A stretch of 64,000 nt of DNA from contig DS999406.1 of NCBI GenBank assembly GCA_000158155.1, forward strand, positions 668,731 through 732,730. Direction: 5' to 3'. A program made the position numbers and the translations under genes. The notes beneath the pieces were generated by a model. The model saw only the letters and a program-made list of their open reading frames with translations. It was not told the DNA's origin and did not search any database. This document shows positions 43,547-50,661 of the stretch, in pieces (positions within the stretch are counted from its first letter, which is position 1; every line of letters begins with the position of its first letter). The stretch comes from a gamma proteobacterium NOR5-3. GTDB lineage: Bacteria; Pseudomonadota; Gammaproteobacteria; Pseudomonadales; Halieaceae.

Positions 43547-45040
43547 ATGGGGAAGAGGGATTCACTAAGTCCTTTGTTCGCGGTTGCCGCTCTGTCACTG
43601 CTGTTCTCGCTCGGCGCGAATAAAGCGCAGGCAAGCTATGCGATTTATGTCGGTAAAAATCTCACTGACGATGGAAGTGTGTTGATCGGAGGGTCGGGAG
43701 ACGAAGTTTCAAGTCATTGGCTAGAGATTGTTCCGGCGAAACGTTCCCCCCCGGGCTCGACCATCAAGGTGGGCGTCGACGAAACTGCATTCATGCCGGG
43801 CAAATACATACAAATTCCCCAGGCATTGCAGACCTACCGTTACCTCACCATGAATTATTCTGATTTTGAGGGCTTTCCTCCACCGATAACCAATGGCGGT
43901 TTGAACGAAATGAACGTTGCCGCACGCGACGTCTGGTCCCCCTCGCGGCCCGAGCTCGTAGCGATGACGCCAAATCCTCAGACTGGGCCGAGTTACAGCG
44001 ATCTATCGCGCATTGCGATGGAGCGCGCGGGCTCTGCCCGAGAAGCGGTAGAAATCATCGGAAAGCTGATAGATGAATATGGATACTCCACTTACGGCGG
44101 TAATTCTCATATGTTCGCCGACGAGAATGAAGGCTGGGTGCTCATCAACTTTGCCGGCGGACAGGGCTTGTGGATTGCCGAGAGACTCGGTCCCGATGAT
44201 ATTCGCGTGTCCTATCCGGGTGACATAGGCGATATCCCCCAGAATTTTCGTGAAGATCCGCGCTATATGGGATCAAAGAACTTCATTGAATTTGCCGTAC
44301 AGCAAGGGTGGTTCGACCCTGATGCCGGCGAGCCATTTAACGTAACCGCAGTCTATGGAGACGGATACGTAAAATATCCCCGGGACGAACTGGAGCAGGA
44401 GTTGCGGCAGTCGACTCCTATCGACCTCAGGCAGATGTTAAACGTGGTTCGTGACCCGCGGCTTTCCAAAGACACCACAGGTTATGGCCAGGTCGCGCAT
44501 CTTCGTGCAGGGGTGCGACCAGAGAACCGAACTCTTTGGGTGGCAGCGACCGGGTCAATAACGACGCCTTTTGTTCCCTACCGAATCGGCGTGCAACAAG
44601 TTCTACCGCAGTTCAAAAAACACCGGTATTTGACGAAAGGTGAGGCTACGCGATTTGTAACACCCGATTGGCAAATCCAGGAAGCAACCGAGTTTGCCGG
44701 ACGCACGTTCAAACGTCTGATGTATTTCACCTGCGATCACCCCGATAAGTTCTTAGGAGAAGTTACCGAGGCGCTCACAGCGTTTGAAGATCAGCTGATT
44801 GCCGATTCCGTCTCGGTAGAAGAGACCGCAGATGTTCTTTTTGACAGCGGGAACAAAGATCTGGCACTTAACTACTTAACTGAATATACGAGCAACAAAG
44901 CAACTGCTGCCTTGACGCTGGGTAATGCGCTGCTGGGCAGTATTGAGGCGAGAACGCGACTGTTGTATGGGCTGCGATCGCCAGAGACTGATGACATCAG
45001 TCAACTCGATTACGATTCCGGGGTTGTAGGATGCCGGTAA
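43547..45040 (+). CDS. C69-family (PepD-like) secreted peptidase with Ser at the expected nucleophile position
   Basis: The 497-residue protein has a signal peptide ending near NKAQA, after which the mature protein would begin SYAIYVGKNLTDDGS. In C69 Ntn-hydrolases this place holds the catalytic Cys (typically A-C-T-T-...-VGK-...-DGS); here the codon is AGC (Ser), one base from TGC (Cys). Other family features are intact: GLNEMNVAARDVW, GGNSHMFADENEGWVL, and the WVAATGSITTPFVPYRIG region. Length is normal and there is no frameshift, so it is not an obvious pseudogene. Ser can serve as an Ntn nucleophile, so activity may be kept. It is cotranscribed with the asparaginase. Confidence 0.8.
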   Translation: MGKRDSLSPLFAVAALSLLFSLGANKAQASYAIYVGKNLTDDGSVLIGGSGDEVSSHWLEIVPAKRSPPGSTIKVGVDETAFMPGKYIQIPQALQTYRYLTMNYSDFEGFPPPITNGGLNEMNVAARDVWSPSRPELVAMTPNPQTGPSYSDLSRIAMERAGSAREAVEIIGKLIDEYGYSTYGGNSHMFADENEGWVLINFAGGQGLWIAERLGPDDIRVSYPGDIGDIPQNFREDPRYMGSKNFIEFAVQQGWFDPDAGEPFNVTAVYGDGYVKYPRDELEQELRQSTPIDLRQMLNVVRDPRLSKDTTGYGQVAHLRAGVRPENRTLWVAATGSITTPFVPYRIGVQQVLPQFKKHRYLTKGEATRFVTPDWQIQEATEFAGRTFKRLMYFTCDHPDKFLGEVTEALTAFEDQLIADSVSVEETADVLFDSGNKDLALNYLTEYTSNKATAALTLGNALLGSIEARTRLLYGLRSPETDDISQLDYDSGVVGCR

Positions 45041-45112
45041 AGCGGTAGTTATTACGCTGCTTTCTGCCTCTGGGCACAGTATGCCAGAAGAGAAATAGCG
45101 AACAGTTTATAG

Positions 45113-45137
45113 GTCTTTACGGCATTGCTAAAGACCG
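45113..45137. repeat. 8-bp inverted repeat downstream of the C69 peptidase gene
   Basis: GGTCTTTA and TAAAGACC form a perfect stem with a 9-nt loop. The second arm is part of the 16-base motif TTGCTAAAGACCGCTT (45126-45141), which recurs at 46428-46443. No T-run follows. The rest of the 45041-45288 gap shows no gene. Confidence 0.6.
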
Positions 45138-45288
45138 CTTCCGCCTATTTTGAGTTGTTTACACTATCGTGAGCCGATGACCGCTCTGACCAAGCTCAGA
45201 CTTCAGTGTAGCGTCGAGGGCAATCACCTCGTGCACCATTCTGGGCCCTTATAGAGCCGCACTAGCGGACATTGCCGGCCCGCCATAC

Positions 45289-46077
45289 TCATTGAACGGC
45301 CTCTAGTTCAGATACCAATGACCGAGCCTGACGGTCAAGGTAGTCAAGTAGCGATCGAACGCTGGCGAGGTTAATCAGGCGCATATTCAGGTGGCTTCGG
45401 AGGACGTCGGACTGATGGAGTCGTTCAGCCGAGGTCGTGAGCAGCTCAACATTGTCGGGCTGCGAGCAGCCTCCGAAAAAGCTACCGGGACTGGCGCTTG
45501 GCTGGCTTGGTTCCAAAGTTGAGGCTGATAGACAGTCAGAGATGGCTAGGCTGACGTGGCCTTCAATCAATTGACGCGCTGTAGCAGCGTAAGCTGATCT
45601 GAAGGTGAGTGATACTTCGACTTCGTGTGCAGAGTCCTCGTAATAGTCACGCAGTCTTCGCTGGATCGATCCGCTAGCTATGAGGTTCAGATCGCCCGCA
45701 TTCTGAAGGTCTTTGTATACCTGCGCTGACGGTGCGAACACCCATTCGCCGCTGGCAGCGTATGCATCGCGAACAAAGCGCCACATCCCATCCACGGTTT
45801 TCGGTCGCTCCGACCGCAACGCATTATCTACTCGTAGGGCCGCTTCAAAGACTTCGTCGTACCACTGCTGGCGAACCTCGAAGGCGTCTAGGTCCGCGCG
45901 TAAATCAGAAATCAATTGATGGCGCGAGTCCGCTGCATCAGCTCGAGATATCCGCTCCTCGTTCCAGTTATTCACCTGCAGGCCGAGGAATACACCAAGC
46001 ACGACAATGAACATCTCGATGATGACCGAGAGCCAGTCTTGCTTGCGAATAGAAGTCGCCAGACTTTGCCAAATCAT
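45289..46077 (-). CDS. DUF6090-like single-pass membrane protein
   Basis: The 262-residue protein starts at ATG 46077 with a perfect AGGAGG 8 bp upstream. The N-terminus has one membrane helix (about 16-36) containing VIIEMFIVVLGVFLGLQVNNWNE, the hallmark of this family. The rest is soluble and helical (about 40-260), with no Cys-rich or enzyme motif recognised. These proteins are common in marine gammaproteobacteria, often in variable regions. Function unknown. It is the only minus-strand gene in the 45-47.7 kb stretch. Confidence 0.75.
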   Translation of the reverse strand: MIWQSLATSIRKQDWLSVIIEMFIVVLGVFLGLQVNNWNEERISRADAADSRHQLISDLRADLDAFEVRQQWYDEVFEAALRVDNALRSERPKTVDGMWRFVRDAYAASGEWVFAPSAQVYKDLQNAGDLNLIASGSIQRRLRDYYEDSAHEVEVSLTFRSAYAATARQLIEGHVSLAISDCLSASTLEPSQPSASPGSFFGGCSQPDNVELLTTSAERLHQSDVLRSHLNMRLINLASVRSLLDYLDRQARSLVSELEAVQ

Positions 46078-46588
46078 ATCTCTGCCCTCCTAGGGGCGCA
46101 GGATGCATAAGCCAGCCAAACGTTGACGATCATACTCTTCTTGGGAGTCTTGACTTAGCGCCATTGTTTCAGAGCCAGCAATTGAACTTGCCTTGCGGCA
46201 CTTACAGGTGGCTGTTGCCCACACACTAATGCATATACTTTCCCTTCGCAGCGCTACTTCCGAATCGCAGGCATTGCTTTAGGAGTTTTTAAGCTGTTGC
46301 AGGTGCCGGGCACTTACCTGAGTAAGGCTGTCTTTGCTGCCCGCCGCGACCGCTCCTGGCTGAAAGCGGTTCTAAAAACACGTGATTTGACCTTCACCGT
46401 CCGGCCGCGATGAGGTGTTCTGAGATGTTGCTAAAGACCGCTTTCGGCGGCAACTTGCGCTTTCAGCTTTCATCAGTGGAACCGAAGTTAATGACCCAGG
46501 GCCGACCTAGGCGCACTCTGCTATTCACCAGCTCTCAGAAACCCGGTAACCTGCGGGCGTGTTTAATCGGCAAACTAAGTGACCAAGC
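46078..46588. other. Noncoding stretch of 511 bp holding repeat copies
   Basis: No credible gene is seen. It contains the DUF6090-like gene's ribosome site at its left end, a CAGGT/ACCTG inverted repeat near 46299-46319, a GCGACCGCTC...GAAAGCGGTT segment near 46347-46373, and the repeat copy at 46391-46460. An in-frame reading from 46410 would merge into other frames and lacks a plausible product. Confidence 0.6.
46391..46460 (+). repeat. Diverged direct repeat, copy 1
   Basis: The first 31 bases (46391-46421, CCTTCACCG... to ...TGAGGTGTTCT) match 47121-47151 at 27 of 31 positions, and weaker similarity continues to CAGCTTTCA. The copy includes the 16-base TTGCTAAAGACCGCTT that also occurs at 45126-45141. 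The two copies flank the 46589-47068 gene. Confidence 0.7.
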
Positions 46589-47068
46589 ATGTCGAATGGC
46601 AGTGAACGCCTACAAAAGGCGGCGCTTTTTGCAGAGATCATCGGAGCGCTTGCGGTTGTAATTTCTCTTTTGTTCGTTGGGTTTCAGCTTTCTCGCAGTA
46701 CAGCAGAAGCAATCGGGGCATCGCATCACCAATTGATAGCGCTCCTGAATGGTAACGACGATTGGCTCCAAGACCCCGTGTTTGCGGACACATTGTTACG
46801 TTCTGAGCAGGGTCGCGATGCCATCACGGATTCAGAGTTCCTGCAGGTCGCGTCTTGGGTGGGGCAGCGCCTCACGGTTTGCGAAAACGTTTACCAACGT
46901 CGCGATGACGGCCTAGTAGACGATGATATGTGGCCAGCTTGGGCAGCTGGCTGCGCCGATGTGTTGGTCAGCAACAGCACAGCAAGGGTTGTTTGGGAGG
47001 AGCGGAAGAGTTGGTTCGCGAACGATTTCGCAATATGGCTTGAGCAGGAAGCGGGCGTCAATCAGTAG
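46589..47068 (+). CDS. Small membrane-anchored protein of unknown function
   Basis: The 159-residue protein has one N-terminal membrane helix (about 13-33, AEIIGALAVVISLLFVGFQL) followed by a soluble helical domain with DDWLQDPVFADTLLR and a Trp-rich C-terminus. The N-terminal pattern is shared by many uncharacterised proteins of marine bacteria. Start ATG 46589 has only a weak ribosome site (AAGTGA). The gene lies between two copies of a diverged repeat, as a cassette would. I do not recognise a function. Confidence 0.65.
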   Translation: MSNGSERLQKAALFAEIIGALAVVISLLFVGFQLSRSTAEAIGASHHQLIALLNGNDDWLQDPVFADTLLRSEQGRDAITDSEFLQVASWVGQRLTVCENVYQRRDDGLVDDDMWPAWAAGCADVLVSNSTARVVWEERKSWFANDFAIWLEQEAGVNQ

Positions 47069-47120
47069 CTTGTGATTGACTCGTCTTATAGTAAGCAGTC
47101 GTAGAAACCACCTCATTTTG

Positions 47121-47191
47121 CCTTCATCGACCGGCAGCTATGAGGTGTTCTTCGACGTTGCATCGACCGTTTGAATTCGCACCTATTCGCA
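47121..47191 (+). repeat. Diverged direct repeat, copy 2
   Basis: This matches 46391-46421 at 27 of 31 bases in its left part and again at the right end (CAGCTTTCA). It lies 730 bp after copy 1 and just ahead of the next small gene, so repeat and gene alternate. Confidence 0.7.
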
Positions 47192-47241
47192 GCTTTCAGT
47201 TTATGCTTACCGAAAGAATCGGCTATTGAGGTGGCGAGAGA

Positions 47242-47610
47242 ATGAGCGAAGCAGAACTCATCGAGGTGATAATAGGTTACACCTCGGCCGCAGGTTTTTA
47301 CTTCACCATTTGGCTCTCTGTCTTGAGCGCATATGCCATTACGGCCTACGTCGCGGGCAAAGAATTTTCCAACTTCCAGATCATCTGGATAAACACTTTG
47401 TATGTATTCGCCGCGGGACTTCCGATTGTCGGACTGTTTGGCGGATTTAGATCACAGCTTTATTACATAGCTGAACTTAAAAAAGTAAACCCCGCATCAC
47501 CCCAAATCATGAACCCGACTATTCTCTTCTATGTCACTACACTCGCTGTTATCGGCACCATCGCGACGTTAGCCTTTATGTGGCAAATCCGAAATCCGAA
47601 GACTCAATGA
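47242..47610 (+). CDS. Small polytopic membrane protein of unknown function
   Basis: The 122-residue protein starts at ATG 47242, preceded by GAGGTGG. Three hydrophobic helices are visible (about 13-38, 47-68, 90-115), the first with FYFTIWLSVLSAYAITAYVAG. No family is recognised. It is downstream of the second repeat copy and upstream of the ggt gene, which is on the opposite strand. After the stop, a TGACCGCC...GCGGTGAAAG segment resembles the repeat family weakly. Confidence 0.6.
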   Translation: MSEAELIEVIIGYTSAAGFYFTIWLSVLSAYAITAYVAGKEFSNFQIIWINTLYVFAAGLPIVGLFGGFRSQLYYIAELKKVNPASPQIMNPTILFYVTTLAVIGTIATLAFMWQIRNPKTQ

Positions 47611-47689
47611 CCGCCTTGCGGTGAAAGCCAACTGAATCCGCACTAAAAATCGATGTAATAAAGTTTCGGAGGCTATGCTGTCGCAGCGT

Positions 47690-49456
47690 TTAGTGCGCAG
47701 TATCCCCCGCAGGAATCGTCGCGATAGTACCCTCACGCCGGGGATCCACGCCGCCTTCCAACTGACCATCTTCATGTTTAAGAATCATGCTTAAGCCCGA
47801 GTTTTCTCCCGCAGACTCTTTGATGGTAAACCCAAATTCCCGCATGGCAGCCAGCATCTCGGCGGAGGCTCGTGCGCTCTCTATTCGAACCGTGTTGCCT
47901 CTTGCCACCACATTGGGCAAATTGACGGCTTCCTGAGGCGTGAGTCCCCAGTCGATCACACCTACCAGTGTTTTCAGGGTGTAAGCGATGATGGAGTTTC
48001 CGCCGGGGGACCCTGTTGCCATGCGAAAGCTGCCATCGCTGTTAAGCACGATGGTCGGTGACATGGAGGATCGTGGGCGTTTGCCCGGCGCGGGATGATT
48101 GGCTACCAATACACCGTCAGAATCTCGTGGTTGCTTGGCAAAATCCGTGAGCTCGTTGTTCAGGAACATGCCGCCCGCCATGCGGGTGGAGCCAAAAATA
48201 CTCTCCACCGTCGCGGTCATGGATACCGCGTTGCCCCACTGGTCTACCACCACAAAATGCGTGGTGCCAGCGTAGTCGATGGTGGTGTCCTGTCCGTAGA
48301 GGGAGGCGCTGCGCTGGGGCTCAAACGCCCAGGGGTCGCCGTGAAAGATTTCTTCTATGGCGGGCTTACTAATCAGGGTAGCGCGCTGCGCCAGATAGTC
48401 GCGATTGAGCAGGCCGGCCATGGGGACCTTAACAACAGTGTCGTCAGCGACGTAATAGTCGCGATCCGCGTAGGCAAGGCGCTGGGCTTCGGTGAACATG
48501 GCCCAGTCAGTCATTTCGTCTCCCGTGGGAAAATCCGTGGTCTCGAGCATGCCCAGGGCCATACCTACCGCCACCCAGGATGAGGGCGGGGGCGGCCCAC
48601 AAAGCGTGAGGTCCCGGTAGTCCATGCAGATGGCGTCATGCTTGCGCGCCGAATAGCTGGCGAGGTCTTGCATGCTCAGGCTGCCTGCCCGAGGCGCGTG
48701 ACCTGCCGCGGCGACTATGCTCTGTGCCAACTGGCCGCGGTAAAAGTCCCTGGGATTATTGGCAATCAGGTCGAGGGTGTCGGCGTAGTCGGTGTTAACG
48801 ATGCGGTCGCGAAGCGTGCCGCTATCGTCAAAAAAGTAGTTGTAGGCATCGAGAGGACCCTGCTCCACGGAGGTGGGTACCAGTCGCTTGCCGTACTTTT
48901 CAAAGTAAGAGCGCAGTCTTGGAGATACCGTAAAGCCCTCGATGGCGAGCTTTTTGGCCGGCTGCAATAGATCGCCCCAGGGCAGGCGTCCGCGATCCGC
49001 GTGCGCCATGCTCAGCATGGACACCATGCCGGGAACGCCGATGGACAGGCCGCTGTTCTTGGCCTCGAGATAGCCGTATACCTCGCCATCTTCGTTCAGG
49101 AACATGTCGCTGTGAGCTCCGGCGGGTGCTGTTTCGCGCCCGTCGTACACATCCAGGCTTTGGTCCGCGGCGTGGTAATAGACCATGAAACCGCCGCCCC
49201 CAAGGCCGGAGCTTTGCGGCTCCACCAGGCTCAGTGCCGCCTCGATGGCGATCGCCGCATCCACTGCGGTGCCCCCGGCGCGAAGTATCTCCTCGCCGAC
49301 GCTGGTGGCAATAGGGTTCGCCGTGACCACCATGGCAGTGTTGTGAGTCACTGCTGTCGCCGGCGCAGAGGCCTCCAGGTTGGGTCCAGGGGCGCAAGCC
49401 GTGGCCAAGGGTGTAAGAAGCAACAGGTATCGCAAAGACTTAATGCTAGAGATCAT
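47690..49456 (-). CDS. ggt: Gamma-glutamyltransferase
   Basis: A periplasmic Ntn-hydrolase that cleaves gamma-glutamyl bonds of glutathione and related peptides. I use ATG 49456, which opens a lipoprotein-like signal (LLLTPLATAC) with Cys near residue 21; the frame extends to 49510 without a signal. The 588-residue precursor self-cleaves before the Thr in AGTTHFVVVDQWGNAVSMTA near residue 400. GMFLNNELTDF and SPGGNSIIAYT complete the active site. The substrate range overlaps in theme with the asparaginase/peptidase genes at 42.5-45 kb. Confidence 0.93.
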   Translation of the reverse strand: MISSIKSLRYLLLLTPLATACAPGPNLEASAPATAVTHNTAMVVTANPIATSVGEEILRAGGTAVDAAIAIEAALSLVEPQSSGLGGGGFMVYYHAADQSLDVYDGRETAPAGAHSDMFLNEDGEVYGYLEAKNSGLSIGVPGMVSMLSMAHADRGRLPWGDLLQPAKKLAIEGFTVSPRLRSYFEKYGKRLVPTSVEQGPLDAYNYFFDDSGTLRDRIVNTDYADTLDLIANNPRDFYRGQLAQSIVAAAGHAPRAGSLSMQDLASYSARKHDAICMDYRDLTLCGPPPPSSWVAVGMALGMLETTDFPTGDEMTDWAMFTEAQRLAYADRDYYVADDTVVKVPMAGLLNRDYLAQRATLISKPAIEEIFHGDPWAFEPQRSASLYGQDTTIDYAGTTHFVVVDQWGNAVSMTATVESIFGSTRMAGGMFLNNELTDFAKQPRDSDGVLVANHPAPGKRPRSSMSPTIVLNSDGSFRMATGSPGGNSIIAYTLKTLVGVIDWGLTPQEAVNLPNVVARGNTVRIESARASAEMLAAMREFGFTIKESAGENSGLSMILKHEDGQLEGGVDPRREGTIATIPAGDTAH

Positions 49457-49586
49457 AATATTTTCGCAGTGAGTTGTTGGAGGGCCGCATTTATCTGCCC
49501 GAGCGCCCATGATACTGCCTATAATCGCGCCTCGCGCGAATTAGCAATTCTGGTTTGGATTCGTATCACCGGTCAAGGAGTACCCC

Positions 49587-50657
49587 ATGTTAGGCAAACG
49601 ATGGTTGTTTGGAGTTGTGTGTTGTCTGGCGCTTACCGCCTGCGATGACTCCAATGTCACAGCTGGCACGCGTCCCAACGCCGCTGCCGTGCTGGTCGAG
49701 ACCGAAGTTGCCAGGCTCACCTCTGTCGCCCGGGCAGCGGAGTCGGTGGGAACACTCATTGGCAACGAGTCCGTGACCCTTACCGCAAAGCTGACAGAGC
49801 AGGTCAGCGCAGTTTATTTTGAAGGCGGCGAACTGGTTAAGGCCGGCGACGTGCTCGTTGAATTGATTGACGTAGAACAGCTTGCCCTGTTGCGGGAGGC
49901 GGAAGCCAAGCTACGAGAGACCGAACTACAGCTGAATCGCCTGCTGACTCTGGGTAAGGATATCGCCACGGCGGCCGAGATCGACGTCGCCAGAGCCCGG
50001 GTTGATGCCAACGCGGCGCTTTTAGAGGCACTGCGCTCGCGGATCGCTGATCGAACTATCAGAGCACCGTTCGATGGTGTTCTGGGTTTACGGCGTATTA
50101 GTGTTGGCGCGCTGCTCACTCCCGGTACCGTGATTGCTGAGCTGGATGACATTAACCCCATGAAGCTGGACTTCACGCTCCCTGAGCATTACCTGTCACA
50201 AATCAAAATTGGCGAAGTCGTCAGTGCCGCAAGCACGGCCTGGGATGGCGAGGTTTTTTCTGGCCAGGTGACGCAGATCGGTAGTCGCGTGGATCCTGCT
50301 ACCCGGGCGTTCTCGGTGCGGGCCCTGATTGATAACGCGGATGCCCGGCTCCGTCCGGGTATGTTGATGGCGGTGAAGGTGTCCCTCGGTGAAGCGCCAG
50401 GCATCGTGGTGCCTGAGACGGCTCTGATACAAACCGGGGCGCAAAGCGCGGTGTTTGTGGTGGATGAGGACTCTGTCGCGCGCCGGGTTTCGGTGGAGAT
50501 CGGCCGGCGAATGCCGGGGCTTATGGAGATTCGCTCCGGGATTTCTGCAGGTGACCGCGTCGTGACAAACGGGCAGATAGCCTTGCGCCCGGGGGTTACC
50601 GTGCGTGAGGCCGAGGGGAATCCCGCTTTGCCATCATTGGGCATTAACGAGGAGTAA
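49587..50657 (+). CDS. RND efflux periplasmic adaptor (membrane fusion protein)
   Basis: The 356-residue lipoprotein precursor has the lipobox LTAC (Cys19). It shows the barrel-sandwich lipoyl halves around SVTLTAKLTEQVSAVYFEGGELVKAGD and TIRAPFDGVLGLRRISVGALLTPG, linked by a short coiled-coil hairpin (about 90-145), then beta-barrel and membrane-proximal domains. It bridges the inner-membrane RND pump and an outer-membrane channel. The pump gene starts 4 bp after its stop. No TolC-like gene is adjacent. Confidence 0.92.
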   Translation: MLGKRWLFGVVCCLALTACDDSNVTAGTRPNAAAVLVETEVARLTSVARAAESVGTLIGNESVTLTAKLTEQVSAVYFEGGELVKAGDVLVELIDVEQLALLREAEAKLRETELQLNRLLTLGKDIATAAEIDVARARVDANAALLEALRSRIADRTIRAPFDGVLGLRRISVGALLTPGTVIAELDDINPMKLDFTLPEHYLSQIKIGEVVSAASTAWDGEVFSGQVTQIGSRVDPATRAFSVRALIDNADARLRPGMLMAVKVSLGEAPGIVVPETALIQTGAQSAVFVVDEDSVARRVSVEIGRRMPGLMEIRSGISAGDRVVTNGQIALRPGVTVREAEGNPALPSLGINEE

Positions 50658-50661
50658 GCGT

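Noticed and set aside
43547..45040. C69 peptidase as a pseudogene because of the missing Cys
   Set aside because: The frame is intact over 497 codons with signal peptide and family segments retained, and Ser can act as an Ntn nucleophile.
45041..47689. Chromosomal integron cassette array
   Set aside because: No integron integrase in the window, one gene is in the opposite direction, and I could not find the paired core sites (GTTRRRY/RYYYAAC) at the repeat ends. Kept only as a cassette-like observation.
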